Under the pieces are notes generated by a model. That model made no database searches, was not told the origin of the DNA, and saw nothing but the letters and a program-made list of their open reading frames with translations. From Athripsodes cinereus (taxonomy: Eukaryota > Arthropoda > Insecta > Trichoptera > Leptoceridae), in the NCBI GenBank assembly GCA_947579605.1, contig OX388316.1, forward strand, positions 15,379,290-15,443,289: DNA of 64,000 nt, given 5' to 3'. Shown here in pieces: positions 1-11,351 of the stretch. Position 1 is the first letter of the stretch, and the number at the start of each line of letters is the position of its first letter. Made by a program: the position numbers and the translations under genes.

Positions 1-58
1 TCCCGGGAAATTCATTTTAAAATTTCCCGTTTCCCGGGAACAAAAATAATCCGGGAAA
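1..58. repeat. Cluster of CCCGGGAA palindromes at window edge
   Basis: Three CCCGGGAA or CCGGGAAA motifs occur within 58 bases, separated by AT-rich spacers, and an imperfect inverted arrangement of TTCCCG and CGGGAA is visible. The start is cut by the window edge. It may be the end of a DNA transposon, but no partner terminus is visible. The following 180 bases are unremarkable; a short open frame there is not recognisable. Confidence 0.3.
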
Positions 59-1001
59 AGATACCCTCTAACTGTACCCTACTCCCAAGTGTAAAGGAAA
101 TCTTTCGACTGGTACAGGATAAAAAGGCCTTTGCAGAAGTGTTTGCCAAAGTTTGGGAAACCTTATTTGGTACGAGGGCAAAAAGAAGGATGAACTTATT
201 GCTATTTAAAAAAAAATGGATTTGATGGAAGTTCATCAGCGTTCCTGGTCACCTGCTGCATGTTACTGAGCCTCTCTGATTTAGGCTCACCAAACCTTCT
301 AACCTTTTGCTTTTAAGCGAGCCGAGGTCCAAACGGTTTTCTGTCCAGGTTGCATATTTACAGGTTACATATTTTATGATTCATGATATTGTTTCTGAAT
401 AAATTAACTTGACTTATATTAGCATGGAGAGGACGTCTTGTATGTTTAACACACGAAGTAAGTCAACTTGCAATGGTGGGAAATTCATTTAGCTTCGAAT
501 GAATGAATTAGATTTGTTCCAAATATGTTCTAATATTAACTTCGCAGACTGGTTCTTTATTTTGTGGCAACCCTGCTACTTCTATTTGTGTCAATTGATT
601 GATACCCCGATGCCATATAAAATAATATCAAATAATAACAATAATTGTTACTCGCAATAATATGTATGTAATAATGTGAATAGATAGTTACAGATATGCA
701 TGCATTCATATTTTATTTATTTATTAATAATTGTTAGTGGTTTGTTTGTTTTAATAATAAAAGAATCGTAAAATTTAATTAACGGAAATGCATAATTAGT
801 AAAAGTACCTAGGTAATACTCGGGTAGTAAATAGATACAATACATACTAAACAGTATGATTCTAGATTCAATTATTGTTCTATTTTTTTGTATTCGCTCC
901 ACTTCTACTGCACATTATTCTATTACTTTTAATGAATAGTTTTGCAGAGTGAAAATAGTTTTCACTTTATTTCATTACCGCAATTATTATAAGACAAATA
1001 A

Positions 1002-1071
1002 AAAAATACTTAATTATTAGCATGTGATTTGAACATAAAAATACTTAATTATTAGCATGTGATTTGAACAT
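1002..1071. repeat. Tandem duplication, 2 x 35 bp
   Basis: Two adjacent copies of a 35-bp unit (1002-1036 and 1037-1071), beginning AAAAATACTT and ending TTTGAACAT, are identical by eye. This looks like a recent replication-slippage duplication in AT-rich sequence. Confidence 0.9.
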
Positions 1072-1237
1072 ACCTACTAAGGTAGGTATAAATAATATTT
1101 CTTATATATTTTGTTCTAATACCAAACAGTTCAACAATATATCGATGATCCAGTGATATTAAATTTTTACCAGAATTGCATATTTTAGAGATAATATGTC
1201 TCATGAGTTTTTATGAATTTTTAATTTTGTGATTTTA

Positions 1238-1395
1238 CATCTGAAATTCAGCGATGAGATCGGCCACCAATCCTAAATGTCTTAATTTTTTGTAGGCACA
1301 AAGAGGACAGCTTACACGTTTATTTCGTGCAGCTGGTCTGTTCGCTACTCCACTTGTGGGATAAGCCGTCGTGATTGTAGAGTATAGTATTGAGA
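1238..1395 (+). repeat. Family A dispersed SINE-like repeat, sense copy
   Basis: This copy carries the family A landmarks in order: CAGCGATGAG, GGCCACCAATCCTAAATGTC, a T-rich spacer, AGAGGACAG, GTGCAGCTGGTCTG, the hairpin CCACTTGTGG, then GATAAGCCGTCGTGATTGTA and a short TATAG-type tail. Sense is defined by the hairpin and tail at the 3' end. There is no coding potential. Confidence 0.75.
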
Positions 1396-1735
1396 GGTAT
1401 AACAGATTAGTGCGTTAATGATGTTAATAATACTAATATTTATCCCTACCCGTATGAAAGGAAGTAGAGCACTTACTTAGTAGTGCAAGTCCTAATGTTT
1501 ATGTACGAATATAGGTAGGTATAATATGTTTATTGTCACAGGACGAAACGGAGACGACAATGATACTTCCGGTTCCAGATTAGTAAATAAATGATGAAGT
1601 TAAACAATGTGAATCCCGGTGTATAGTTCAAAGTTAAAGTTTTCTTCAAAGGGTTGACGCCTTTGAACAATAATAGTTTAATTACTTGAAAACTGCGAAA
1701 GCCCAAAAAAAAACTCTCAGTTCTCATAATTATAT

Positions 1736-1885
1736 GTCGACATTATTCATCATCTTTTTATTTTCCATTCGTTTCACATGTCCAAACCATCGCAACTTAA
1801 ATAATTACACACGTTCTATCCACAACTCTCATTTCACAATCACTCATTCTCTTAATGTCATCATTCTTCACACTTGATCTCACAA
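1736..1885 (-). mobile_element. Degenerate RTE-like (family B) coding remnant
   Basis: On the minus strand the sequence translates to a short match of the RWFGHVKRM type, the block typical of the region downstream of the reverse transcriptase in RTE-like LINEs. Flanking codons are interrupted by stops. The plus-strand sequence also aligns by eye with 35395-35460 (both have CCAAACCATCGCAACTT or CCATACCATCGCAACTT, then TCTATCCACAAC). It is an old non-functional fragment. Confidence 0.55.
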
Positions 1886-2227
1886 CGTTTTCAAAATTAT
1901 TGTGATACACAATATTGTGGATCTAGTTGAGTAGTTTGCAATAATTATCAATAATAATTTAATATGGATTATCCTATTAGTAACTAGTAAGCCAAATGAT
2001 CCTGAGATTGTGGATGTACCTACATGCTAGCTACATGCATGTTTAAGATGTGATCCATCGACATTCTGTATGCAACCCTGTTACAGACCAAGGGTCGACA
2101 CAACAATATCATCACCATGTTATCAAAATCATCCATACATATTATGTACATGGATGGAAACAATGGATCAAGCCACAATAGATTCAAACTATCGATTTTT
2201 TATTTTTTTTTAAATGTCTCTAATGAG

Positions 2228-2292
2228 TTTTTGTTACTAACCCAAATACAACCTTAAACACCTTTCACAGTAAGCTAAAATCTTGTGGCTTA
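2228..2292. repeat. Short dispersed repeat shared with 61354-61417
   Basis: About 65 bases starting TTTTTGTTA and containing CTTTCACAGTAAGCTAAAA recur near 61.4 kb with roughly 85 percent identity by eye. It lies directly beside a family A copy and may be part of a larger family. No function is visible. Confidence 0.55.
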
Positions 2293-2299
2293 ATTATAA

Positions 2300-2500
2300 T
2301 TATAATCATGGCATTTTCCACTAATGGGGTAGCTAATAGACAAACTGAAAAAGGTGTTCAGGGTGAGTGAAGATGTTGTATGTGTTGTACCTACGTGATG
2401 TTTTTCTAATACCTCCCTTTTACAGCACAATCGGAAACTTACAGAAAAGAGTAGCACATATTTTTTTGTCGTGGAATCCACTACGAAAAACTGAGATTAT
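2300..2500 (-). repeat. Family A repeat, antisense, internally deleted
   Basis: The tail-proximal part (CATGGCATTTTCCACTAATGGGGTAGC) and the head part (CTTTTACAGCACAATCGGAAACTTACAGAAAAGAG, read discontinuously) are both present. The middle section with AAACTGTCCTC is missing or unrecognisable compared with the copy at 4380-4650. Confidence 0.6.
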
Positions 2501-2597
2501 CGTAATTTAATAATGAATCAACACAATTAATTATTTATTGTATAATTTGCGAGTTAACAAAAATGTAGGAATTACTTAGGTTTAGTAAGCTTTACAT

Positions 2598-2919
2598 CAA
2601 GGGTGGCCAACCCGCGACCCGTTGGGTGTATACGTGCGGCTCACAAAGCATATGGACACTTTTTTAATGATAGTCGGTACAAATACCCGTTACTTTCTTG
2701 AAAGAGGTATTTGGAGAAAATACCTACTCTAGAAAACCGAGGAGTTTTGAAACATTTCAAATTCCTATACCATTTTGAAAATTTGGCGACGGGGGGGTAG
2801 AAATTTTAAGGTGAACTAAAATTATTAGGTAAATGTTCCAAATATGGAGTATTTTGTTGTAGGTAGGAAATCTCATTTCTAAAATTTGGCCCGGCTGCTG
2901 AAATAGTTGGCCACCAATG
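2598..2919. mobile_element. Non-autonomous hAT element (MITE) with 8-bp TSD
   Basis: The termini are CAAGGGTGGCCAAC at the left and, reverse-complemented, CATTGGTGGCCAAC at the right: 14-bp inverted repeats with two mismatches, starting with CA as in hAT elements. The direct repeat CTTTACAT flanks it at 2590-2597 and 2920-2927, a perfect 8-bp duplication typical of hAT insertion. The 322-bp interior has no open frame of note, so mobilisation would need a transposase in trans. Confidence 0.9.
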
Positions 2920-3589
2920 CTTTACATGCTCATATTTAAGTTTAAATTAAGTATTGAATTCCACTTTTATTATTGCGACTTGATACATTGTTCCAGAACA
3001 CCATCCAAATATTAATATTATCTTATATGTTTAATGTGTATGAATAATTATTGTATCCAGAGTAGGTACTTATCTCTGTTGTCTCTGAGACCCCTTCAGT
3101 ATAGAGAACAGTGTCCATATGGACATCGTCAGATTCAATCATAAACCCATTAATTTCCATGTAGACCTGATGGATCTGGTGAATACATACCTACTTACTA
3201 TATGCCTATTGTTACTGTAGTTATAAATATGAAGTAACGATACCTATACATAGGTATATAACGATGATAATAATTTAATATGGAATTTGCTTGCAAGTCA
3301 GAACATAATTTCACGATGATTCGTGCCTACTTTCCATGGGTCACCACTTTTTTCCATAAGATTTCGAATGTCATCTCAATATTTAGGTATTCTTTATTGT
3401 TTTTAATTTCTGATATGAAATGATGATTTGCGAAATGAATAAATAAACAAATATAAGGCAGGTGTTCGTGAAAGATCACCACTAAGATATTTAATATTAT
3501 TTTCATATAAGTATTTATTTTATTCTTCTTGCACATCATCACTTACATAATAAAATGAACAAGGCATCAAATCAAATAAAAAATCAATT

Positions 3590-3712
3590 TTGTCACCCAT
3601 CCTGAATGTTTCATTGTTCACTGGCATGGAGAGGACGACCTACATATTCATAATATACAGTTAGTCCGCTAGCTTCCCCACTTGAAGGATATGCCACCAT
3701 AGTATAGATACT
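3590..3712 (+). repeat. Family A repeat, sense, diverged
   Basis: Landmarks visible: CACCCATCCTGAATGT, GGCATGGAGAGGACGACC, a CAGTTAGTCCGCTAGCTTCC segment, CCCCACTTGAAGGATATGCC. The 3' hairpin is partly decayed. Confidence 0.65.
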
Positions 3713-3985
3713 CGTAGGTACAAATATTATTGTAGTGCAACAACCTAGACATGTCAATCATCCTAGATGATGTCAATAATTTAGTATGGATTGCTTGCTG
3801 AGCGGAACAATATTTCACAAGCTTCATATTCAGTAGATAGTTGTGACTATAATGTCATCATATGCCTTCAGGCACACGTTGATTTCTATGCAAATACATT
3901 CCTAATAATATGCGTAATGTGGGTAGAAGGTACGCGAGGAAATTAAGATTATTTTTCTATAATTTGTACCAAACTTCCTAACCAT

Positions 3986-4360
3986 GACAAGTGTCTTAGA
4001 AGGATTTAGGATGTCAAATGGTATGAACATGTTACAATAAATGCTGTGCGCCGGCGCACCCAGCAGAGACCTGTAATCTCCGTAATACAGGAGAGACGAT
4101 GGTCCTGGCTGCTGGGACATGTTTTGAGAATGCCCAATGATAGTTGGCCAAAAAGAGCACTGTTCTTCCGTCCGCAGGGGTTCCGTCGGCCCGGGCGTCC
4201 TTCTTTCACAATACACCGTTCCTATGACAACGATATCAGAGCGCAAGGAATGTCGTGGAAAGAGGTGACGCAATTGGCGCAGAGACGCTCTGAATGGAGG
4301 AGGCTGGTTTCTGCCCTGTGCTCCCGAGAGGAGCGTTGAGGGCGATGATGATGATGATGA
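3986..4360 (+). mobile_element. RTE-like LINE copy, short form, TSD 11 bp
   Basis: This 375-bp copy encodes only the region C-terminal to the reverse transcriptase (frame 4046-4339, with blocks of the type AVRRRTQQRPV, GHVLRMPNDSWPKRA and RPGRPSF), interrupted by small indels relative to the copy at 47.2 kb. Its 3' end has the stem-loop GCTCC-CGAGA-GGAGC and a GGGCGATGATGATG tail. Flanks TTCCTAACCAT (3975-3985) and TTCCTAAGCAT (4361-4371) form an 11-bp duplication with one mismatch, which fixes the boundaries and indicates target-primed insertion. The 5' boundary is almost the same nucleotide as in the copy at 18487-18857. Confidence 0.85.
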
Positions 4361-4379
4361 TTCCTAAGCATAATTAAAT

Positions 4380-4650
4380 AAGCTTTTATACTACTACTAT
4401 ACATATCCCATAAGTGGGGTAGCCAGCAGATCAGCTGTATGTAATTAACATGCAAACTGTCCTCTCCGTGCCAACAAAAAATAAGATATTCAGGATAGGT
4501 GGCTAACCTCATCATTGAATTTAAGATGTAACATGCTTTTATTTTTTCAAACACCTGCCTTTTACAGGACACCCGAAAACTTACGCAAAAGAGGAGGAGA
4601 CCAATTCTTTGCCGTGTGCCCCACGGAAAGTGTCTATAGAAAATAATATT
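4380..4650 (-). repeat. Family A repeat, antisense, longest clear copy
   Basis: Read on the minus strand: a head with GGTCTCC and GTAAGTTTTCGGGTGTCC, then GGCAGGTGTTTG, CATCTTAAATTCAATGATG, CCACCTATCCTGAATATC, GGCACGGAGAGGACAG, CAGCTGATCTGCTGGCTACC, the hairpin CCCACTTATGGG and a short (TAG)n tail. This is the best guide to the consensus. It starts only a few bases after the preceding RTE-like copy. No Pol III A or B box is obvious in the head. Confidence 0.75.
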
Positions 4651-5270
4651 TCAACAATTTAATTTTTTGTGATAAGTATCATATTGTATTGTTATTACCT
4701 ACTGTCAAAAAATGATACATTGTAAAAAGCTTATCAAAAGAATTGTATATAAAAAAAAACTTAAGACCTTAGAAGCTATATATATAATATGACTCTATTT
4801 ACCAAATATTTGCATTTGTTTACAAAATAAACAATCTTAATTAAAAATGGTTGTTTAAATATACAATTATGCTTTAGCTCAATGAAATGGAAATTTTCAT
4901 TTTCGAGAAAAATCAAACCAATTTTCAATTTAATTTAAAATCTTATTTTTTGGAAGTATTTTTCTCTATTTTTATTATCGAACCATAACAAAATCAGGAT
5001 CGAAAAAGTAAAATATTGAAAATTTTGCTTGTTGCTGGAAATTTATATGAAATATTAAGAACATTATTAAATTGTTTTTTATAAAAAAAATACTCTATAT
5101 TTCCCTTTGGTAAAAACGTACACGAGTGCGATAGTTAAAATATAAAGTTTTCAGTTCCTAAGCATTACCATTGAGCAGATACAAGTTGTAGAAATATTTT
5201 ATAATATGCGAAGTACCTAACTATAATTCTGAAATCTCTTTACGACAAGACGCTCTTGTATGTACCTGCG
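4651..5270. other. AT-rich sequence, no feature recognised
   Basis: Unique-looking AT-rich sequence with poly-A and poly-T runs. No open frame, inverted repeat or known element end was recognised. Confidence 0.6.
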
Positions 5271-5275
5271 AGCAG

Positions 5276-5320
5276 TGGCGGCTGATAAACCTTATAAGTG
5301 GGGGAGCAATGGAATCATCA
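5276..5320 (+). repeat. Possible single hAT-type terminus (CAGTGGCGG)
   Basis: CAGTGGCGGCTGATAAACC is a typical hAT 5' end, but no matching inverted terminus or 8-bp duplication was found downstream. It is treated as a one-ended remnant. Confidence 0.3.
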
Positions 5321-5884
5321 CAAAAGTTTTTTTTTCTTTATTTGTCTCAAAGAATTATAAATTCGCTTAGAGACTACAAAATACAAGATAAGACATAATA
5401 ATATAAACAAATAAAAAATTTAGGTGTATATCAAGAACATTCCAAAAAACAAACAAAGTTACCTATACATAGAAAATATCGAGTTCCATGCACTGCATTA
5501 TTTAAAAAATAGTACACCAATGTTATTCTCGTTGGCTTGCTTATTAGAATATGACATATTCCTTTCCTATTGATTATTAATGACTTGTGTTTTTGTGCTA
5601 GTGTGATGATTGAGTGAGCGAGCGAGACTGTGTATTTGTAGGCATGTTAAGATGACCGGAATGTTAGGTACCTATGCTTACAAATTAATTTAGGCGCATG
5701 GTGTTGGATGCTAGCTGATCTCTGACATATTTACATTTTTTTCTGTACTATAAATATGTAGTTATTGTCTGTTTTGTGTTTTAAATAAATAAATAAATTT
5801 ATGTTAATCTTGACTGTGGAGTCATTGGCAAAGAAAATCTCTCCCACTATTTTTTACTGGTTCTCGAATGACCAAAAAAAGACA

Positions 5885-6050
5885 GTAATTCGTAAAACAT
5901 CATGAATAAGACATTTATGAGCAACAGTTTAGTGATGAGGTAGGTATGCAACTACTCCAGAATGTCTTAACTTTTAATTAGCACAGAGGAGTCAACTTAA
6001 CTTAAATGTTTTTGAGTCCGCTGACTTCTATGATGGTGTGAATGACTAAT
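5885..6050 (+). repeat. Family A repeat, sense, degenerate
   Basis: Landmarks: CGTAAAACATCATGAATAAGAC, TTTAGTGATGAGGTA, CCAGAATGTCTTAAC, GCACAGAGGAGTCAAC and GTCCGCTGACTTCTATGATGG. The tail hairpin is lost. A similar order recurs at 37850-37930 followed by the LINE tail at 37925. Confidence 0.5.
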
Positions 6051-6427
6051 TATTTTAATTTACAAAGCAAGTGCGTCTTATGGATGCTCCTAGGGAGGAA
6101 CCAACATTGCCGACGAGTAATAATAATAATATAATGATACATACAATGGTACTCCATTAAGTTTTAGAACAAATTTCAAATTCCGACATTGCAAACCCAC
6201 ACTAGTACCATATGGAGACTTGAAGTGTGTTTATGTTGGTTCATGAAGTAGTGATATTTTAAATGTTGCTTCCATTTCAAAGATTAGTACTAGATATCGT
6301 TATAGTTGTAGTTATCACACTGATTTTTTTTTTCTAATAGTTTTAATACAAAATGACAGTTAGTCTTTGGATGAATAATTTTAAATCCTACAAATTATAT
6401 TTAAGCTACATTTTTTTTATTTTTAGC

Positions 6428-6482
6428 ATATTCAATTCAGCAATGGAATATTTGTACCACCCATTCTGAATGACTTATTTTT
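6428..6482 (+). repeat. Family A fragment, sense
   Basis: Only TTCAATTCAGCAATGGAATA and CCACCCATTCTGAATGACTT are recognisable. The surrounding 6050-6735 sequence holds nothing else that I recognise. Confidence 0.45.
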
Positions 6483-6737
6483 ACAAAAGCTTAGAAATGT
6501 CAATGTATCATATTCAAAACATTTAAGGTTGTGTTTCAAGCCGTTTTTTTAAACTAAATTATTTTGACTTTACCTACCTCTGTCTCAATCCATAAAAAAA
6601 ACAAATGTTACCGTAGATTTTTAAATCACTTATAATTGAGCCGAATTTGATGATTATCGGCTAGATCGGCTTAAGGTCTATTGAAGTGATATTATCACAA
6701 TACGGCACTTTACCTATAAATTTGTCATATTTTTTAT

Positions 6738-7285
6738 TACGCGGCGCCAAATTGCAATCCACACTTCTCAGCATTATACAATCAGATAAGTCTCCATATG
6801 ATCAGTCATGATCACACAAAAACTTAACAGTCTAATGCCGAGAAAAATTCACCTATCCAGATATACAGGATATCAAAGGATTAGGCTCAAAACGCGGGTT
6901 CAAAATACCAGCATTGTGCCTGAAATATCTGTGTTCAAAAACTTTTTTACAATATTACGAGTGTTTATTATAATAGATTTTTGAATTTTAATGTACAAAT
7001 TAGCCGGTAAATCTATTTTTTGTAAATTATTTATTAAAGATTCGGAGTTACCCTTGTAGCTGACATGACTAAAAGTATTATATAAACGGACCTAGAATGC
7101 CAAATATTTTTTATTTCTCCTGCTAGTTCTGTATATTTACGTATTTTTTCTGCGACGGTTGTTTGTATATTATGTGTATTTGGGACAGCGATGTCTATTA
7201 GGTACCTACGTTATTTTATTACGTTTATCATGTAATACTAAATCGGGTATATTATGATATATTTGTCTATCTGTTATTATTATTT
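6738..7285 (-). mobile_element. LINE 3' region with C-terminal coding domain, copy 1
   Basis: On the minus strand frame-shifted blocks read PDLVLHDKRNK, LIDIAVPNTHNI, KIRKYTELAGEIKNIWHS, LVMSATRVTP and KIQKSIIINTRNIVKKFLN. This order (a PDLV.D.K block, an IDIAVP block, a Y.EL..EIK..W block, a V.SATG..PKSL block and a QKS...T..IVRKFLN block) is the C-terminal signature of a LINE pol family common in invertebrates; I recall it from R2/Dong-like or related elements but cannot fix the clade. About 250 bases of 3' UTR follow. Plus-strand sequence 6738-7083 is roughly 93 percent identical by eye to 11355-11702. Stops and frameshifts make it non-functional. Confidence 0.7.
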
Positions 7286-7289
7286 TATC

Positions 7290-8140
7290 ATAATAGAACC
7301 TGAAATTAATTATTAAGAAAAATATTAATATTTTTTTACCATTGCAGATTTTTACGCTATTACTGTCATGTAAGAACAAAATTTATCAGAATGAAAATTC
7401 TTACTGAATAAATAATGATAAGATTGATTGAATTTCATAATCATAACGTTTATGGTTCAAATTATTATGAAAACTATCCAATAGAAAGGCATCGCGATAT
7501 TAACGCACACATTATAAACGTAAGTAAAGTTTTAACCAAGGTCGAGCGCTATCTGAAGGGATTATACAAAAGTTTTAAGAAGAGATGAATACTCGTATAG
7601 CCTCCTGAAAGGTTTTCCTCGTGAGAGAAAGAGAGAGATAGTGTGGGGAACTGGATAAGAGTGTTATACAACACGTCTTCCTCTCACAGGAAACTAAGTA
7701 GGCACTCTTGAATTATTATTATCTCTATGGTACTTTTACATGTGCCTACCTCTACTTTCATACTCATTCTGCATACACCTAGGTACAAATAACTATAATA
7801 CATTCTAGCTACAAAATAATCTAGTATTTATAGGTACATTGCAAGACACACTCCGCTCGTGTGAAGAAAGATTCAATATTAACTAACTACTTATACCTAG
7901 GTAGGTAAATGATAATTTATTAGAATTAGACTGAGTTGCTGTGTCTCTCGAATGTACCTAAATCGTACATACTACATTGTATAATTTTTACAAACATTAT
8001 TTGCGATATGACTGTTTGTATCCCTGTTTAAGTTGTAAATAAATAAATAAATAGGTATATTTACCTATCGAAATGTGATTAAAATAGAGTAGGTATTTAT
8101 TTATGAGTTGTCCATTGGTCACCACAATAAAATACCTGTT
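7290..8140. other. AT-rich interval without recognised gene
   Basis: AT-rich sequence with TAGGTACC-type runs. A purine-rich stretch with GAGAGAAAGAGAGAG (about 7620-7640) and a near-palindromic pair CCTCGTGAGAG ... CTCTCACAGG are the only structure seen. Nothing here looks coding. Confidence 0.5.
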
Positions 8141-8337
8141 GAAACTCAGATACCTAGCGTTGCGGGGCCAACTGCCTGGAACCGATTGCCAGCGGATTTT
8201 AGACAGAACCAACCCACTGCAACGTTCAGAAGTAAGCTGAAAACACTGCTTTTCAAGAAAAGGCATGGCGCCCTTGAGATGGTCATGGATCATTAAACGG
8301 CGCCAAATATAAATTGTATTTATTATTATTATTATCA
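8141..8337 (+). mobile_element. L2/CR1-like LINE 3' fragment
   Basis: The frame 8141-8296 encodes the very C-terminus of a CR1/L2-type pol: blocks of the type PTAWNRLPADFR and TFRSKLKTLLFKKRHGAL, ending MDH-stop. The 3' UTR starts AAACGGCGCCAAAT and ends in a (TTA)n tail near 8318-8336. The same C-terminus and GGATCATTAAACGGCGCCA terminus occur at 10795-11350, so the two are one family. It is strongly 5'-truncated and lacks the reverse transcriptase. Confidence 0.75.
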
Positions 8338-8339
8338 TA

Positions 8340-9180
8340 TTTTTATTGCTAAATTCGAGCTCCTATAATCCTATGTAGAGTACTCACATAATACTAAGAT
8401 ATGAAACATACTAGGTATGTCAAAATAATGATATTTTATTTTACGTCGGAGTAGATAGAGAAAACAGTTCTGAGGGAACCACGTGGATCACATGAGTAAT
8501 GACAAGATAGCCCACATTGCCAAGAACATCTAATGATCCAAATTCAATTGTATGGTATGAAGGTATAATAAAAAATCATGTATAATATCAATATATTATG
8601 TCCAATCGCGATCTGAAACATTATCATTTATAGAAACAGGAATAACCGTGATAGTTTTTGTAAGCCAATTGCAACCTTACCTATATTATATAAACGTATC
8701 ATACTACACGAACAACGAACGACACTACATAAACCCCCATACAACCGTCTCTCAAATTCAAATTACAAAGAAAGTTAAATTTATTGCGAAACCCGGAAAG
8801 ATGCACCCTTGTAATAACGTCACACTAAGTAAATATGATATACATAATATTATTCGTAGTATTATTTAATGCTCCATATGGAAACTTTCTAATTACTATG
8901 TGCAAACTTATGTTGGAAAGCATCTCATATTAGGCCTACATTTTGGTGACCCCTAATTCCGTTGTTGATAGTAATAATTCATATGCAGATTATACCTATG
9001 TAATATCTAATGTAATTTTACTTCCATACTTTATGTTTTACGGCATGTCGTACAAATTAATTCCATTAATGAAATAATACAAGTAGTGGGTATGACCGTG
9101 CAGAGTAATTTGAAAACTTGAATATTTTGGCTTAAATTGCATCTTAAGATTTAATCAAATCATCCTTTGTTTTTGCATCA
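8340..9180. other. No gene recognised
   Basis: AT-rich unique sequence. An open frame at 8648-8869 (73 codons) has no recognisable motif and unremarkable composition, so it is not annotated as a gene. Confidence 0.5.
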
Positions 9181-9185
9181 CATTA

Positions 9186-9256
9186 TATGCGTCTTCTACA
9201 AGTAAGAAATAATTGTAGGTTTAAATGAGTACGTATTAAAATAATGAATGTAATGG
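9186..9256. repeat. Direct repeat, left copy (partner 9363-9434)
   Basis: About 71 bases beginning TATGCGTCTTCTACAAGTAAG and ending AATAATGAATG recur 177 bases downstream with about four differences. The spacer is unrelated AT-rich sequence. It is probably a local duplication. Confidence 0.85.
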
Positions 9257-9362
9257 TTATAAATATTTTTAAATTATCTAGATATGTTAATAAATAAAAA
9301 AGATACAACAATTTTTCTAAAGATCTATTTTCTTTGGAATCGTTTTTGTTTGGAATCATACA

Positions 9363-9434
9363 TATACGTCTTCTAGAAGTAAGAAATAATTGTAGGTTTA
9401 AATGAGTACGTATTAAAATAATGAATGCAATGAT
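9363..9434. repeat. Direct repeat, right copy (partner 9186-9256)
   Basis: Second copy, beginning TATACGTCTTCTAGAAGTAAG. See the left copy for the comparison. Confidence 0.85.
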
Positions 9435-9439
9435 TTATC

Positions 9440-10790
9440 TTATTTATCATTTTTTAGTTAATTTTCAAACTAACCATTCATAAAAAATAATTTTATTTAA
9501 TACTTGGACACTTAAAAATAGGGCATTCTATTGTGTAATCTTTATCATTACATAGTATGTTACTGTTTTCGATATACTTAAATGTAGTGTCTGTAGTGTA
9601 CTGTTGATTTAATAAAATAAATAAATAAAACTGAAACTAATAAAATAAATAAACAAGTATGTAAATCATAACTCATGCACAAATCTTGAAAATATATGTG
9701 TGATGCAAAAATGTCATTTATTTTAATCAAATCAAAGAGTGAATGTGTTTTTAATTCATTCTATAAGCAATTAATACTCTTTCTGTCGATGGATAGTATT
9801 TACTTACCTATGTACTTGACCTCGAAAAAATTATAAGACAAATGTTTTCCGGCTATTTTATGCGATTCGAATCAATTCTGCACTTCCAAGAGAAATCTTA
9901 TGTGAATGCAATATGTATATAAAGCACAGAATGCTAAACACTCCAGGCAGTGTAGTGGTCTTTAGTGAGTTCACCGAAGAAAATCCCTCAAAATGACACC
10001 ATCACTCTTTTGTGGACAGTTGTAGGAGTTTGGTACAAGAGGACGACTTAATCTTGTCCAGGAAATAGCTTCCCAACACTCTACTCTCCGTCTAGAGAAT
10101 ATTTTATAGTACCTAGTTGTATTATAATAAGGTGTATCTCGTGCATACGACAAACATTTCAAAGCATGGATATAAATTATACAAGGAAACGTATGGGTGA
10201 CTAATGTCTGCAATGCAATGCAATAAAATATGGTGATCTCTACCACTTCGAAAAGCGAATTGTGTCCATTTAAAGTGGTTCTATAGTACCTAGATATTTA
10301 TATTACGTATTAAGGAAATTCCTTTATTTTGCAGTTGATTTTTTCATGTTCTTACAGGTCTTGAGGAGATTAAAAAGTAATATGTTTTCAAAAACTATTA
10401 TTATTATATATTTATTTCGTTCTTTTACGTAGGTTTACATACCTAATAAGCGCTATGAAATAGACGTCTGCATAGACGATTTAGGTACATTGGACGCGAG
10501 CTTTTTACATGTTCAAATATAAAATATTTGTTCTTGGATTTGTATTTCTTAACTGAGAAGCAGCTCTCAGTTAATAAATAATATAAGTAATTAAAAATTG
10601 TAGATTATTATACAACTAATTAATCAGAATTAAGACATATATGTAAATAGTTTCAAATTATATAAGTCAAAAATTCCATAAAAGCAATAGAATTTGATGA
10701 CATCATAAAAATTCCTTATATATATTGATTATTATTTATAAATATATAATACCAAATATGAAAATAATTATGGGAAATACTGTGTTAATA
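9440..10790. other. No gene recognised
   Basis: AT-rich. A slightly GC-richer island at 9940-10110 has a minus-strand open frame of 91 codons (9971-10246) ending in a basic, Arg-rich tail. I do not recognise it; it could be a LINE remnant or chance. Confidence 0.4.
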
Positions 10791-10794
10791 TACC

Positions 10795-11350
10795 TACATG
10801 ATCGCCTCTTGACAAAGTCTGATCACCTCCTTTGTCATTTATTCTCTCGTCTGGATTACTGCAACATCATATACACAGGACTGCCCCAGACTCTTCTGAA
10901 TCGCCTCCAGATAGCTTTTAATGCTGCCGCCAGGACTATCTACAGAGAGAACAAGCGCTGCCACATCACTCCACTACTAAAAGATCTACACTGGCTGAGG
11001 GTCCCAGAGAGAGTGGAGTTTAAATTGTGCCTCACTGTCCACAAGGCCTCATGCGGCACGGCACCCAAATGTCTAACCGAACTCTGTTCCGTTGACGAAA
11101 CTCCGAGACGACTGCTCCACTCGGCCTCTTCTGCTGTTGACAAACTCGTGAAACCCAATATGGCGAACACCTCCAAATTTGCAAAAAGAGCTTCAGAGCC
11201 GCCGCGCCATCTGCCTGGAACAGACTGCCCACAGATCTGAGGGTGAATCTGTCCACAACCACATTTAGAACCAAGTTGAAAACACTACTGTTCGGGAGAA
11301 GTCACGGCGCCCTTGACTTGATGGTCACGGATCATTAAACGGCGCCACAA
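10795..11350 (+). mobile_element. L2/CR1-like LINE 3' fragment, longer copy
   Basis: The frame 10795-11240 reads through blocks typical of the pol C-terminus in CR1/L2-type LINEs: FSRLDYCNIIYTGLPQ, LLNRLQIAFNAAARTIY, ITPLLKDLHWLRVPERVEFK and VHKA. After a one-base frame change near 11210 the sequence matches the RLPTDLR and FRTKLKTLLF blocks, and it ends GGTCACGGATCATTAAACGGCGCCA, as at 8300. The reverse transcriptase core is absent, so the copy is 5'-truncated and inactive. It meets the next LINE fragment (11352-11703, minus) tail to tail. Confidence 0.8.
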
Positions 11351-11351
11351 T

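Noticed and set aside
4222..4572. Open frames antisense to the RTE-like copies (also at 3902, 18637, 47313 and 47377)
   Set aside because: They are shadows of the LINE coding strand; the conserved blocks are only on the opposite strand.
8648..8869. 73-codon plus-strand frame
   Set aside because: No motif, no neighbours of related function, and composition like the AT-rich background.
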